Positions 52,916-61,489 of a stretch of DNA of 64,000 nucleotides are shown here, in pieces. The notes beneath the pieces were generated by a model. It was not told the DNA's origin. It searched no databases and saw nothing but the letters and a program-made list of their open reading frames with translations. Positions within the stretch are counted from its first letter, which is position 1; the number at the start of each line of letters is the position of its first letter. The position numbers and the translations under genes were made by a program. This stretch comes from Desulfovirgula sp. (GTDB lineage Bacteria; Bacillota; Desulfotomaculia; Desulfotomaculales; Desulfovirgulaceae), in contig DYEX01000061.1 in the NCBI GenBank assembly GCA_020725525.1, forward strand, positions 1 to 64,000, given 5' to 3'.

Positions 52916-54658
52916 GTGACTGGAAGAAAGAGCAAAACAAAGAAGGATAATTTGCCGCGACTAACCGAATCCCACATCCGCGACATGGCGGACCCGCAGA
53001 GTTTTGAGCGCGGCAGGAATTATTATAATGATGGAGCTATCATAGACCCCGTCCGCCAGGGGATGGAACTGCGCGGGGAATGCAGCGGTTCCCGGTACCA
53101 GCCATACAGGGTCAGGGTCAGGTTTAGCGACAAAGGCATTGTGGAAGCTTCCTGCACCTGCCCCCGGGGCGGGTTCTGCAAGCACATCGTGGCCCTGTTG
53201 CTTGCCTATGTCCATGAACCGGAATCTTTCCGGGAACTGGTCCCGCTGGAGGAAATGCTTGCCCGGCTGAGCAAGGAAGAGCTTATATCTTTAATTGGTG
53301 AGATGATTGACCGGGAACCGTCCTTGATGGCCCTGGTGGAACTGTCGGCGTCCGCAGCGCGGGGAAATTTGGATGCGGCGTCGTGCCGCCGGCAGGCGTT
53401 ACGTGTGCTGCGGCATGAAGATCCGCTCCTTATCGAAGCGGATTTACGGGGGATGCTTAACATGGCCGAACGTATGGCCGCAAAAGAAGACTGGCTCGGC
53501 GCGGGTACGGTTTGCCATGCCCTGTTGAGCGTGCTGTCATCCGAATATGAGGATATTCAGTTCATGGACGAAGAGGGGGACATAGCGGTTGTTGCCGGCG
53601 ATTGCGCCGAACTTTTGGGCGAGTGTCTGGCCCAGGGACGGGCTGACGCCCGTACGCGGCGGGAGTGGCTGCAGACGCTGCTGGAAGCCGAACTGGCCGA
53701 CATCAGGCTGGGCGGTATTGACTTTGCGTCCGGCGCCTTTGACGCCATTCTGGAGCATGCCACCGAAGAGGAATGGGCCGTACTCGAGGAACGAATACGT
53801 GAGGCCATGGGGGAAAGCAATGACTGGAAGAAGGAAATGCTGGTCAGGATGCTTGTCTCCTGGCGGGAGAAACACGGCCGGCATGAAGAAGCAGGCGATA
53901 TTATCCGAAAACTGGGTACCCCGGAACAGCGCATGCTGTGGTTGGTCAGGGACGGAAAACCGGATGAGGCTGTGGCCATTGCGCGGCAGCATTGCCTGGA
54001 TAAACCCGGTTTGATTACCAGGTTTGCCGGTGAGCTGGTGGAAGCCGGCGCCCGGGAACAGGCCGTAACCCTGCTGACCGAACTGGCGGAGGGGGCTAAC
54101 TCCCACTGGAGCTATATGGAATGGCTGGCGGAATATTACCGGGTACACAGAGATTGGGAAGCGGCCTTGAAGTGGCAGCGCAGGGTTTTTCTCCAGAACC
54201 CACGGGTTAAATCGTTCATAGACCTGGAATACATTAGTAAAAAGCTTGGTGTTTGGGAACAGGTGCGCTCCGAAGTACTGCACACTCCGGAGATTGAGAA
54301 AAAACCGCACGTGTTGCTTGAAATCGCCCTTCATGAGGGCGACGTGACGAGAGCGCTGGAGTTATTGCCCCGGGCTTCCGGTTGGGGGTGGCGTAATTAC
54401 AAGGAGAGGGTGGCCGGGGCCGCTGAAAAAGAACGGCCGGAAGACGCCATAGCGTTGTACAAAGAGCTGGTGGAAGAGGCCATCGGCCGCCGTCAGCGCG
54501 GGGCCTACCGGGAAGCCGCAGGCTACCTGTGCCGGATTAAAACTCTCTGCCAGCGCACCGGCGCGCAGGAGAACTGGGAAGATTACTTCGCCGCGTTGAG
54601 GAGAAAATATGCCCGTTTTCCGGCGCTTCAGGAAGAGCTGGACGGAGCGGGATTATAA
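52916..54658 (+). CDS. SWIM zinc-finger protein with helical repeats
   Basis: A 580-residue protein. The SWIM zinc finger CTCPRGGFCKHIVALLLAY (CxCx6CxH, about residues 80-98) follows a typical FERGRNYYNDGAI segment. The rest is helical, with repeats resembling TPR (for example AKWQRRVFLQ and ALYKELVEEAI types). SWIM proteins bind DNA, RNA or protein; in bacteria some accompany SNF2 helicases, but none is next to this gene. Start is GTG 52916 with AAAGG 10 bases upstream, GTG 52910 possible. Its 3' end recurs at 46001 and 47191. Confidence 0.85.
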   Translation: MTGRKSKTKKDNLPRLTESHIRDMADPQSFERGRNYYNDGAIIDPVRQGMELRGECSGSRYQPYRVRVRFSDKGIVEASCTCPRGGFCKHIVALLLAYVHEPESFRELVPLEEMLARLSKEELISLIGEMIDREPSLMALVELSASAARGNLDAASCRRQALRVLRHEDPLLIEADLRGMLNMAERMAAKEDWLGAGTVCHALLSVLSSEYEDIQFMDEEGDIAVVAGDCAELLGECLAQGRADARTRREWLQTLLEAELADIRLGGIDFASGAFDAILEHATEEEWAVLEERIREAMGESNDWKKEMLVRMLVSWREKHGRHEEAGDIIRKLGTPEQRMLWLVRDGKPDEAVAIARQHCLDKPGLITRFAGELVEAGAREQAVTLLTELAEGANSHWSYMEWLAEYYRVHRDWEAALKWQRRVFLQNPRVKSFIDLEYISKKLGVWEQVRSEVLHTPEIEKKPHVLLEIALHEGDVTRALELLPRASGWGWRNYKERVAGAAEKERPEDAIALYKELVEEAIGRRQRGAYREAAGYLCRIKTLCQRTGAQENWEDYFAALRRKYARFPALQEELDGAGL

Positions 54659-54710
54659 AAACGGGGTGGCGCGCCCTTATCATGTAGGTAATACAATTCA
54701 TACCGGCGGG

Positions 54711-54953
54711 CAAAACAAACGGGCAAACTGCAGGCCATCAAAACAACTGGAGGGACTTACCGCATTGTCCTGGAAAAGGACAAGGAGTATGATGTGGACC
54801 CCGTGGTGAGGGTAACTGACCCTTCGGGCAACAAAATTGCCTTTTCCGACCTGGACCGGTATATCAAATCCCGGGTCGAGCTGTGGCTGGATGGAGCCGG
54901 CGTGGTCATGGAGGTCCAGATTGCAGGTGAATAGCATGCTTCGCACCTGTTAA
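54711..54953 (+). pseudogene. Orphan 3' tail of the SLH-protein gene
   Basis: About 243 bases repeat the end of the SLH-protein gene at 59910-60151, with roughly a dozen mismatches by eye, mostly silent or conservative. The frame stays open from TGKLQAIKTTGGTYRIVL to the stop, and the match runs about 25 bases past it (CGCACCTGTTAAA). It has no start and joins directly to DNA behind the SWIM gene. The following 230 bases to 55190 hold no gene that I can see, only two TACCCGGTAC repeats (55022 and 55044). Confidence 0.92.
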
Positions 54954-55190
54954 ATAGTATCCCTCTATCCCGCCCTCACCAAAGAGATTGCTGCCGGCAT
55001 GTGGTTATAAGCTTTACCCGCTACCCGGTACTCGTGTACCCATTACCCGGTACGCATTCACCGGTATCCTGCACGGACCTCACCCCTGAGAAGTTAACGG
55101 AGACGCGCGTCAGCGCGGCTACGGCCGGATATAGCACCTCCGGCGGGGAGATGCCCTCAGCAGCTCCCACCTCTGGTTACACCTGAAATT

Positions 55191-55655
55191 TTATTCGTTC
55201 AATTCGGTTGTCCAGTTCACCGCCTGGATGGCCGTATCAAGTTCCCGGTACGCCTTGGCCAGGGCGTCGGCTTCGCGCCGCCACCGGGCTACATCTATCG
55301 TGGGCTGGAACTTAACCTCGGAACGGGTTATTCGCCAACTATCACGATCAGGTGCGGCTGCATCAACCAGATCCGTAACCAGTTTCTGGCGCAACTTGAG
55401 CATGTCGCGATGCACGATGGCTTCCATTAATGTCAGCCCGTCAGGGAGCCTAGCCTGCAGGTTGGTACGGTTTATTGCCACCACCAGTGTCTCCAGACGG
55501 CGGGTCAACTTCTCAATTTCGGCCATCAAGTCTTCCGGGCGCTCCGCCGGCAGGTCACCCTCCTGCACCCAGGCATCCTTGAAGGCGCGCTCTCTTAACG
55601 CAGCAATCTGCTCCTTTATACTTTTACGCTCCAAAAGTGCCTCCGCCAACTTCAT
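55191..55655 (-). CDS. DIP1984 family protein
   Basis: A 154-residue, mostly helical protein matching the DIP1984 (septicolysin-like) family: KLAEALLERKSIKEQIAALRE at the N terminus, a central RRLETLVVAINRTNLQ, and a C-terminal WRREADALAKAYRELDTAIQ with WTTEL. Role unknown; such genes are often found near mobile or defence genes. ATG 55655 is chosen because GGAAGGAG lies about 8 bases upstream; an ATG three codons earlier overlaps that site. Confidence 0.8.
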   Translation of the reverse strand: MKLAEALLERKSIKEQIAALRERAFKDAWVQEGDLPAERPEDLMAEIEKLTRRLETLVVAINRTNLQARLPDGLTLMEAIVHRDMLKLRQKLVTDLVDAAAPDRDSWRITRSEVKFQPTIDVARWRREADALAKAYRELDTAIQAVNWTTELNE

Positions 55656-55785
55656 TGTTACCATCTCCTTCCCTGATAGAATTAGACACAGGAAAAGAGA
55701 TGAAAGTTCCTTAAAATTTAATATTTTCATATCGAGGAATGCTGGCAAGCTTCTCATGATTTTTGCGTTTTAACCCCGCAAATCA

Positions 55786-55814
55786 TTGCCTGCCTTCCGG
55801 AAAAATGTTACAAT
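55786..55814 (+). promoter_or_regulatory. Sigma-A promoter of the Uma2 gene
   Basis: TTGCCT (55786-55791), 17 bases, then TACAAT (55809-55814) preceded by TGT, making an extended -10. It lies 60 bases before the ATG in the divergent gap between the DIP1984 and Uma2 genes. Confidence 0.7.
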
Positions 55815-55873
55815 AATGCCGCGAAAGAGCCAGTCAGGGCCTTTCCCCGCAAGCATCCAGGGGGGTGAAATCG

Positions 55874-56455
55874 ATGAAGGCAGCACTTGCAGAGACCGCC
55901 GCTGCCGGCGAAAAAAAATACACCTACGCAGACTATTGTAAGCTCCCCGAGGGGGCACCCTACCAGCTCATTGGAGGTGAATTAATCGTGACGCCTGCTC
56001 CGGGGACTTACCACCAGACTGTTTTGTTTAACCTGGGATTGGAAATGGGAAATTTTGTACGGCAGGGAAACCTGGGAAGAGTGCTCTTCGCCCCACTGGA
56101 CGTCTACCTCGGCGAAACCGAAACCTACCAGCCGGACATCATCTTTATCGCCCGGGAAAGAATGAATATCATCGAACCGCAGCGGATAAACGGCGCTCCC
56201 GACCTGGTGGTGGAAATTTTCTCTCCGGTCACCGCCTATTACGACCTGCGGAAAAAATTCAAGGTTTACGAGCGGTGCGGCGTCAAGGAATACTGGATCG
56301 TGGACCCGGAAGAAAAATCGGTACAGGTTTTTCTGCTCAAGGAGGGCCGGTTCGTCCTCGACCAGGAGGCAGAGCAAACAGGCGAAATCTCCTCCTGTGT
56401 CCTTTCCGGGTTTACCGTTCGTTTGGAAAGCATCTTCGAAAGTTGGCCAGGTTAA
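55874..56455 (+). CDS. Uma2 family (DUF820) endonuclease-like protein
   Basis: A 193-residue protein of the restriction-endonuclease-like Uma2 family. Visible motifs are YTYADYCKLPEG, YQLIGGELIVTPAP, QPDIIFIARERM and the nuclease-like APDLVVEIFSP-type strand (here GAPDLVVEIFSPVT) followed by KFKVYERCGVKEYWIVDPE. Members are often multicopy; function is not settled. ATG 55874 follows GGGGGTG. Two orphan copies of its 3' end occur at 35272 and 49985. Confidence 0.9.
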   Translation: MKAALAETAAAGEKKYTYADYCKLPEGAPYQLIGGELIVTPAPGTYHQTVLFNLGLEMGNFVRQGNLGRVLFAPLDVYLGETETYQPDIIFIARERMNIIEPQRINGAPDLVVEIFSPVTAYYDLRKKFKVYERCGVKEYWIVDPEEKSVQVFLLKEGRFVLDQEAEQTGEISSCVLSGFTVRLESIFESWPG

Positions 56456-56536
56456 ACCTTCCCTGTTACAGGGCAATTGTAAAGTGTTGATATTTGAAAA
56501 AGGAAAGGCTAAAATTTTACCAACAGGTACGTCATC

Positions 56537-56558
56537 AAAGTTGTACATAAAGTTGTAC
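56537..56558 (+). promoter_or_regulatory. Direct repeats, possible antitoxin operator
   Basis: AAAGTTGTAC occurs at 56537-56546 and again at 56549-56558, a period of 12 bases, in an AT-rich stretch just before the AbrB-type antitoxin gene. Such antitoxins commonly repress their own promoters, so this could be the operator. Inference from position only. Confidence 0.45.
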
Positions 56559-56581
56559 TTCGCGAGAAGGATGGACAACCG

Positions 56582-56905
56582 ATGAAGATAGCAAAAGCCC
56601 ACGAAAAGTCTCCGGATAAGCGGGCGTACCGGGAAGCAAAAAAGAGGCAGTGGGTTTTGAAGCTCAACCCTAAAGGGCAGGCAACCATCCCATTGGAAGT
56701 GTGCCGGATGCTCGGTGTCGAAGGCGTGTGCCGGGGGTTGAAGCTGGTTGCGCTGGAAGACGGGTTTCGTCTCCTGCCCCACAAGCCGCCGTCTCCCATT
56801 CAGAAGTATACAGGTTGCTGCGCCGAGGAACTGGCGGACGTGAGCGACGCCGCAGCCTTCGTCCGGGAATTGCGCGGCCGGGAACCCGAGCCGGGAGAAG
56901 CCTGA
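56582..56905 (+). CDS. AbrB/MazE-type antitoxin
   Basis: A 107-residue protein with a SpoVT/AbrB swapped-hairpin domain at about residues 22-65: VLKLNPKGQATIPLEVCRML and GLKLVALEDGFRLLPH. The C-terminal tail, CAEELADVSDAAAFVRELRG, probably covers the partner toxin. It pairs with the PIN-domain gene 4 bases downstream (VapBC-like). AAGGATGG precedes ATG. Confidence 0.82.
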   Translation: MKIAKAHEKSPDKRAYREAKKRQWVLKLNPKGQATIPLEVCRMLGVEGVCRGLKLVALEDGFRLLPHKPPSPIQKYTGCCAEELADVSDAAAFVRELRGREPEPGEA

Positions 56906-56909
56906 CCCT

Positions 56910-57098
56910 ATGCGCACTGCCATCGATACCAACCTGCTGAAGACGCTGGGGTTTCCCCGTCATATACTTCCGGACTTTCTGGTCGCCGCCCACGCCCTGC
57001 ACCGGGCAGACCTGCTACTTACGGCGGATAAAGGAATCCCGCAAAGATACTTCCCCACGTTGAGAATCAGTAACCCGCTGGAACCAACCGGAGACTGA
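56910..57098 (+). pseudogene. PIN-domain (VapC-like) toxin with internal deletion
   Basis: A 62-codon frame. It keeps the first metal-site Asp in MRTAIDTN and the last part LPDFLVAAHALHRADLLLTADKG, which has two more Asp residues. About half of a normal 120-130 residue PIN domain is missing between them, including the conserved Glu. The junction is in frame at about residue 10. Activity is unlikely, so its antitoxin may now be an orphan. Confidence 0.78.
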
Positions 57099-57252
57099 GA
57101 TCAGAAGCGGATTCTCACCCCCCGTATCCTGTATTCGTGCCCTTAAAAAACGCCGGATCTTGGAGACGCCGCTGGCCGCGGCGGAGCTTGCGGTATCCGG
57201 GTGGTGATTGGTAACGCTGGGGAAATGACTGAACCAGTAAAAGGTGGTCGGC

Positions 57253-58455
57253 ATGTGTGGAGTACCGAAGCAATTATTAGCCCGGCTTGTCCTTGGGCTG
57301 CTTATCTTTCATCTAATCGTTCCTTCTCCCGCCTGGGCCGCCCAAGAGCTGACCGTCTATTCCCCGGCCGAACAGAAGGGGAAACCGGCGCAGTTTATCT
57401 GGCAGTTGTCCGGGGTGGGCCGCCTTTCGGGGGACATAATGGTTGGCCCCAACGGCCTTTTATACCTCCCCGTAGGCAACAAACTGGCGGCGGTGGACAC
57501 CCGGGGGCGGGTGGTCTGGGAGGCGGCCGGTCCGGCGGGAGGAAGGATGGGCCGGCCGGTTTTCGGTCCCGCCGGTTCTATTTTTTTACCGGGGAGTACC
57601 GTGGTGCAGGAAATAAAAATGAACGGGGCGGCGGGATGGAGTTTCAGTGCCTTCCAGGGTTCCACGGCATCCGGGCCTGCCTGGTTGTCTTCAGGTCCGC
57701 GGGGTTACCTTTACCTGCCCCTGCCTGCGGCATTGTACGCCGTGGACACCATTGGCCGGTATAAATGGGCGTTATTACACTGGGATGCCGGCGACCTGTA
57801 CCGGGCCGTCCCCCTTAAAGACCGGGCAATTGACGGTTGTGCCGGCGACGACCGGGCGGTATACGTGGTTTGCAGCCGCAGGCAGGCCGGATCGACCTTG
57901 CTGGCTGTGGACGGTGCCGGGAAAATCCTCTGGCGTTACTGGCTGGGAGAGATAAAGGAGGTCCACCTGGTTCCGGGGGGCGACGGCGTTCTCTATGTAA
58001 CGGTAAATCCGTCGAAACTCGACAGGTTGAACAAAGGGAAGGTTTATGCTTTCCGGCTGGAAGACAACGGCCGGCCCGCCTGGAGCCAGACCATATCCTT
58101 CGACGACCTGACCGCTCCGGTTTTTTCCCCGGATAAAACCCTTTATTTCACTGCCGGTGGACGCATTTATGCCCTGGATGCGCAAACCGGGCAGCAAAAA
58201 TGGTATCAGCCGCTCTTGAATCTGGTTTCAGCCCCGGCGGTGGACGGCAGGCGGAACAGGATTTATGCCGGAACTTCCGACAAACGCCTGCTGGCGGTCG
58301 GCACCGGAGGGCGGTTGCTCTGGGAATTGGAGCTGGACGGGGCCGTCGACAGGCCGCCGCTTGTGGGCCCGGACGGTTACCTGTATGTAGTCACCGGCAA
58401 AGGGAGTTTGTACAAAATACTGGATGCCGGCAACCCCTGGCGCCTGTTCAAGTAG
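57253..58455 (+). CDS. Secreted PQQ-type beta-propeller protein
   Basis: A 400-residue exported protein. A signal peptide with AWA cleavage site occupies residues 1-29 or so. The rest has at least six PQQ/BamB-like blades, each with a G-x-LY-x-hydrophobic-AVD pattern (NGLLYLPVGNKLAAVDTRG, KTLYFTAGGRIYALDAQTG, DGYLYVVTGKGSLYKI). It probably works as a surface scaffold with the SLH protein encoded 11 bases downstream. ATG 57253 follows AAAGGTGG at 7 bases. Confidence 0.85.
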   Translation: MCGVPKQLLARLVLGLLIFHLIVPSPAWAAQELTVYSPAEQKGKPAQFIWQLSGVGRLSGDIMVGPNGLLYLPVGNKLAAVDTRGRVVWEAAGPAGGRMGRPVFGPAGSIFLPGSTVVQEIKMNGAAGWSFSAFQGSTASGPAWLSSGPRGYLYLPLPAALYAVDTIGRYKWALLHWDAGDLYRAVPLKDRAIDGCAGDDRAVYVVCSRRQAGSTLLAVDGAGKILWRYWLGEIKEVHLVPGGDGVLYVTVNPSKLDRLNKGKVYAFRLEDNGRPAWSQTISFDDLTAPVFSPDKTLYFTAGGRIYALDAQTGQQKWYQPLLNLVSAPAVDGRRNRIYAGTSDKRLLAVGTGGRLLWELELDGAVDRPPLVGPDGYLYVVTGKGSLYKILDAGNPWRLFK

Positions 58456-58466
58456 GTGTTCCTGAT

Positions 58467-60131
58467 ATGAGGCGATTTCATCTCCAGTTTGTCCTGTTGA
58501 TGGCGGGAATTATGGCAGGGATTATGTTTATTTTGCCCTCCCGGGTGGCAGCGGGGGAGTCGGCCGGAACAGAATGGTTTAAGGATACACGGAACCACTG
58601 GGCCAGAAGCCACATCCTGCGCCTGGCCGCCCTGGATCTGGTCCGGGGTTATCCCGATGCCACCTACCGGCCCCAGCGCCCCCTCACCCGGCTGGAACTG
58701 GTGGCCCTGGTGATGCGGGTGGGCGATTTCGAAAAGGCCGCGGCGGAGGCGGCCCGCCGGGAAACCCAGGGGCGCACCGGTACGGCTGCCGGCACGCCTT
58801 CGCCTGCTGGAAGTCCTATCCCCCGGGTGCCCTGGGGCCAGGATTCCTTTGCCTTTGCAGTAAAAAAGGAGTTTTTGCCCCCGGAGTGGGTGGCTTCCTT
58901 TAATCCGGATAAACCGGTAACCCGGGCCGAAGTGGCCGTTTTACTGGCCCGGAGTTTTTACCTGGCCGTACCGGAAGAGGGAGGCACTTCCGGCAGTGCT
59001 CCTTCCACCGGCGTCTTTCCCGATATCGACCGGGCACCCGCCCTGTACCAACCCTACATCCGGGCCGTGGCCGCAGCCGGGATCATGTCCGGGTATTCCG
59101 ACGGCACTTTCCGTCCCGCCCACATATTGAACCGCGCTGAAATGGCGGTCATTCTTTCCAGCCTGCTGGACCGCAACTGGGTTAAAGTGCCGGCGGGCCG
59201 TCGGCTGGAGGGTTGGGTTTCCAGTGTGCGTATGGACCCGAAAGGCCTGGAACTGGAGCTCACCTCCCTGGTCGGGGTGCAGAAGTTGCGGGTAAGTCCA
59301 GATTATCATTGCTTCGCCGACGGCAGGGAATGCACGCTGCTCCAGGCCGGCAATCACCGGGTGGAAGTTATCCTGGACGGCCGCCGGCAGGTGCGCTGGG
59401 TCAACCTGCTGGAGAAACGGAAGATAGCAGGTAATACAGAGAAAGTAACCGGTTCGGTGAAGTCCGTAGTCCTGGGTGAAGATAACCTGCTGGTATTGAA
59501 CGATTTGAACTGCGAGGATCGTATTTTTTCTCTGGCCTGGGATGCGGTGCTGGTGGGGAAAAAGGCCAAGCAGGATTTCCGCTCCCTCAAACCGGGCGAC
59601 TTCGTGGAAGTGGAGCTTGACGGCGGCCGGGTAAAGCGGGTTACCCTGCTCGAGGTGAAAAAAATCTCGGGTACCGTAGGTACACTCACCAGCAAAACGC
59701 TGGGGCTGCTGGGCAGGTCCGGCCAGAAGGGCAACCCGGATCGCTTCGATTACTGGGACCGGGCCAGGATAGTGGACAAGGAAGACCGGCGCGCCGGGGG
59801 CGTTATGCGGGGAGACCGGGTGGAAATTACCTACCTTGATCCCATCCCCGGGGAGATTCAGGACGAACGGGTGCTTCAAATTAAGATAACCTCCCGTCCC
59901 GGCCTGAAAAAACAAACGGGCAAACTGCAGGCCATCAAAACAACTGGAGGGACTTACCGCATTATCCTGGAAAAGGACAAGGAGTATGATGTGGACCCCG
60001 CGGTGAGGGTAACTGATCCCTCGGGCAACAGAATTGCCTTTTCCGACCTGGAACGGTACATCAAATCCCGGGTCGAGTTGTGGCTGGATGGAGCCGGCGT
60101 GGTTATGGAGATCCGGATTGCAGGTGAATAG
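58467..60131 (+). CDS. S-layer homology (SLH) domain protein
   Basis: A 554-residue exported protein with a signal peptide (1-29). Three SLH-type modules follow, two clear ones (HWARSHILRLAALDLVRGYP and YIRAVAAAGIMSGYSDGTFR) around a more divergent one. SLH modules anchor proteins to pyruvylated secondary wall polymers. The C-terminal 300 residues are beta-rich repeats of the kind VTGSVKSVVLGEDNLLVLND, ending with a domain that recurs as a tail at 54711. ATG 58467 after TAGGTG is chosen; earlier in-frame codons lie in the propeller gene. Confidence 0.9.
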   Translation: MRRFHLQFVLLMAGIMAGIMFILPSRVAAGESAGTEWFKDTRNHWARSHILRLAALDLVRGYPDATYRPQRPLTRLELVALVMRVGDFEKAAAEAARRETQGRTGTAAGTPSPAGSPIPRVPWGQDSFAFAVKKEFLPPEWVASFNPDKPVTRAEVAVLLARSFYLAVPEEGGTSGSAPSTGVFPDIDRAPALYQPYIRAVAAAGIMSGYSDGTFRPAHILNRAEMAVILSSLLDRNWVKVPAGRRLEGWVSSVRMDPKGLELELTSLVGVQKLRVSPDYHCFADGRECTLLQAGNHRVEVILDGRRQVRWVNLLEKRKIAGNTEKVTGSVKSVVLGEDNLLVLNDLNCEDRIFSLAWDAVLVGKKAKQDFRSLKPGDFVEVELDGGRVKRVTLLEVKKISGTVGTLTSKTLGLLGRSGQKGNPDRFDYWDRARIVDKEDRRAGGVMRGDRVEITYLDPIPGEIQDERVLQIKITSRPGLKKQTGKLQAIKTTGGTYRIILEKDKEYDVDPAVRVTDPSGNRIAFSDLERYIKSRVELWLDGAGVVMEIRIAGE

Positions 60132-60172
60132 CATACTTCGCACCTGTTAAAAGGAGGCAATCCAACGGAATA

Positions 60173-60475
60173 ATGAAGGTCAATAAAGCTGAGGAACTTG
60201 TTTCAAAAGGTAGAGAGTTCCTGGAGAAGGGCGACTTCCAGGCTGCGGAAAAGGCATTTGCCGAAGCCCTGAAAGAGGATAACGCTGTTCCCACACGCAA
60301 CAACCTGACGCTGGCCGTCTTCATGGCCGGGGAGCCCCGGCGCGCCCTTGAGATCCTGTAACCGTACCTGGACCCGGAAATGGTGGGTAAAGCTACGCTG
60401 GAAGGGCGCCGCGTCAAGATTGCCACAATCCCCCTGGAACTGCGGCAACCCCTGAAGGAAATACTGGGCATATAA
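60173..60475 (+). pseudogene. TPR-like protein gene with nonsense codon
   Basis: One frame runs from ATG 60173 to TAA 60473-60475 and is interrupted only by TAA at 60359-60361. The first 62 codons encode a tetratricopeptide pattern (AEELVSKGREFLEKGDFQAA and NNLTLAVFMAGEPRRALEIL). The codons after the stop continue PYLDPEMVG, as expected in intact relatives (EILEPYLDP). A single GAA-to-TAA type change may explain the break. AAAGGAGG precedes the start. Confidence 0.7.
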
Positions 60476-60511
60476 CATTTACGCCACCGGAGGCAATTAT
60501 GCCCACTCTTA

Positions 60512-60934
60512 TTACTCCTCCAAAAACATGTCCCTGACCATGCCGGCAAACAGGCGTAAATCACCGAGATTATTTCGTAATATCCCATACAGGATTTCGG
60601 GATCAATTCTGGCGTAATCGTGAACGATAACGTTACGAAATTGCGCCATTTTTTTTAAATTCTCCAGCCTGGCGGGAGGAAGATATCCTGCTTCAGTAAG
60701 AACAACCATGATGTCTTTGTAGTCCTGGGGTTCGCGTAGCTGAGAGTCGGCAATAATATGGTTGCCGATATCCAGGCAGGCTTCAACAGCCAGGTGAAGG
60801 GTTCGCTCAATGTATCGCCTGATCATTTTGTTTTGTTTTAGTTCCTTTAAGCTGACGCGGGACTGTTCCTCCAGGTCGGTAATGTACTCCGTTAACAGTT
60901 TGCATTTTTCCCGTAACAATTCACGATCTACCAT
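60512..60934 (-). CDS. hepT: HepT-like HEPN ribonuclease toxin (DUF86)
   Basis: A 140-residue all-helical HEPN protein. The RNase motif RX4HXY is intact: Arg100, His105 and Tyr107 in FRNVIVHDYARI. In characterised HepT/MntA pairs the antitoxin adds AMP to that tyrosine to silence the RNase. Its start overlaps the end of the nucleotidyltransferase gene by 7 bases, so the two are co-translated. Reverse strand relative to most genes here. Confidence 0.88.
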   Translation of the reverse strand: MVDRELLREKCKLLTEYITDLEEQSRVSLKELKQNKMIRRYIERTLHLAVEACLDIGNHIIADSQLREPQDYKDIMVVLTEAGYLPPARLENLKKMAQFRNVIVHDYARIDPEILYGILRNNLGDLRLFAGMVRDMFLEE

Positions 60935-61374
60935 TTTTCATCCCCCAGTTTTTTTAACCGTATATCCAGGCGCCGCCGGTCGTACCATTGCATGTCCAGG
61001 TAGCGGCGGCGTGACCGCACTTCAAAAGCAATGCGGTAGGATCTGTCTTTGTCCACCAGAAGGAGCCCGTATTTGCGCACCTGATGTTGCAATCCGGGGG
61101 AAGCTGTTTCGAGGTCGACCACCTGCACAGGGCGCTTGAGCCTTTCTTCCAGGGCAATCTCCATTTCCAGGCGCCGGTTAAAACGGGCAAATTTGTCCTC
61201 CATGGAAGGGGTGAACAGCACCGCTATATCTACGTCACTGTCCTGTTTGCCCCGGCCCCGGGCCAGGGAGCCAAACAGGTAGGCCGTTATCACATCCGCT
61301 TGGTGTTCCATATAGCTGGTGACCGTGCTAATAATGCTGTTGATACCCGGCATTTCTTTAAAGTCGGCACACAA
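60928..61374 (-). CDS. mntA: MntA-like nucleotidyltransferase antitoxin
   Basis: A 148-residue minimal nucleotidyltransferase. The active site GSx10DxD is intact: Gly35-Ser36, Asp47 and Asp49 in LFGSLARGRGKQDSDVDIAV; a third acidic strand is VQVVDLETA. It should AMPylate and neutralise the HepT RNase. TTG 61374 is chosen for spacing from AAAAGGA; GTG 61383 is too close to it. A promoter lies just upstream. A short copy of part of the gene lies at 61490. Confidence 0.85.
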   Translation of the reverse strand: MCADFKEMPGINSIISTVTSYMEHQADVITAYLFGSLARGRGKQDSDVDIAVLFTPSMEDKFARFNRRLEMEIALEERLKRPVQVVDLETASPGLQHQVRKYGLLLVDKDRSYRIAFEVRSRRRYLDMQWYDRRRLDIRLKKLGDEKW

Positions 61375-61406
61375 AATTAACACATCCTTTTAGAACTCTT
61401 ATAAAA

Positions 61407-61435
61407 ATTATAACATTTCCAGCCAGGGGAGGCAA
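61407..61435 (-). promoter_or_regulatory. Sigma-A promoter of the toxin-antitoxin pair
   Basis: On the minus strand TTGCCT (61435-61430), 17 bases, TATAAT (61412-61407), with TGT before the -10. It lies 33 bases before the MntA start. The layout is the same as in the Uma2 promoter. Confidence 0.78.
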
Positions 61436-61489
61436 TTTAGCCCTGCCTGGGCCTTGGAATCGCGGCCCGCCGCTGCCGGAATCGGCCAT

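Noticed and set aside
57099-57252. GC-rich gap before the propeller gene considered as a riboswitch
   Set aside because: No known aptamer consensus could be matched. A short coding-like stretch (57152-57209) may be PIN gene debris, but the evidence is too thin to report as a feature.
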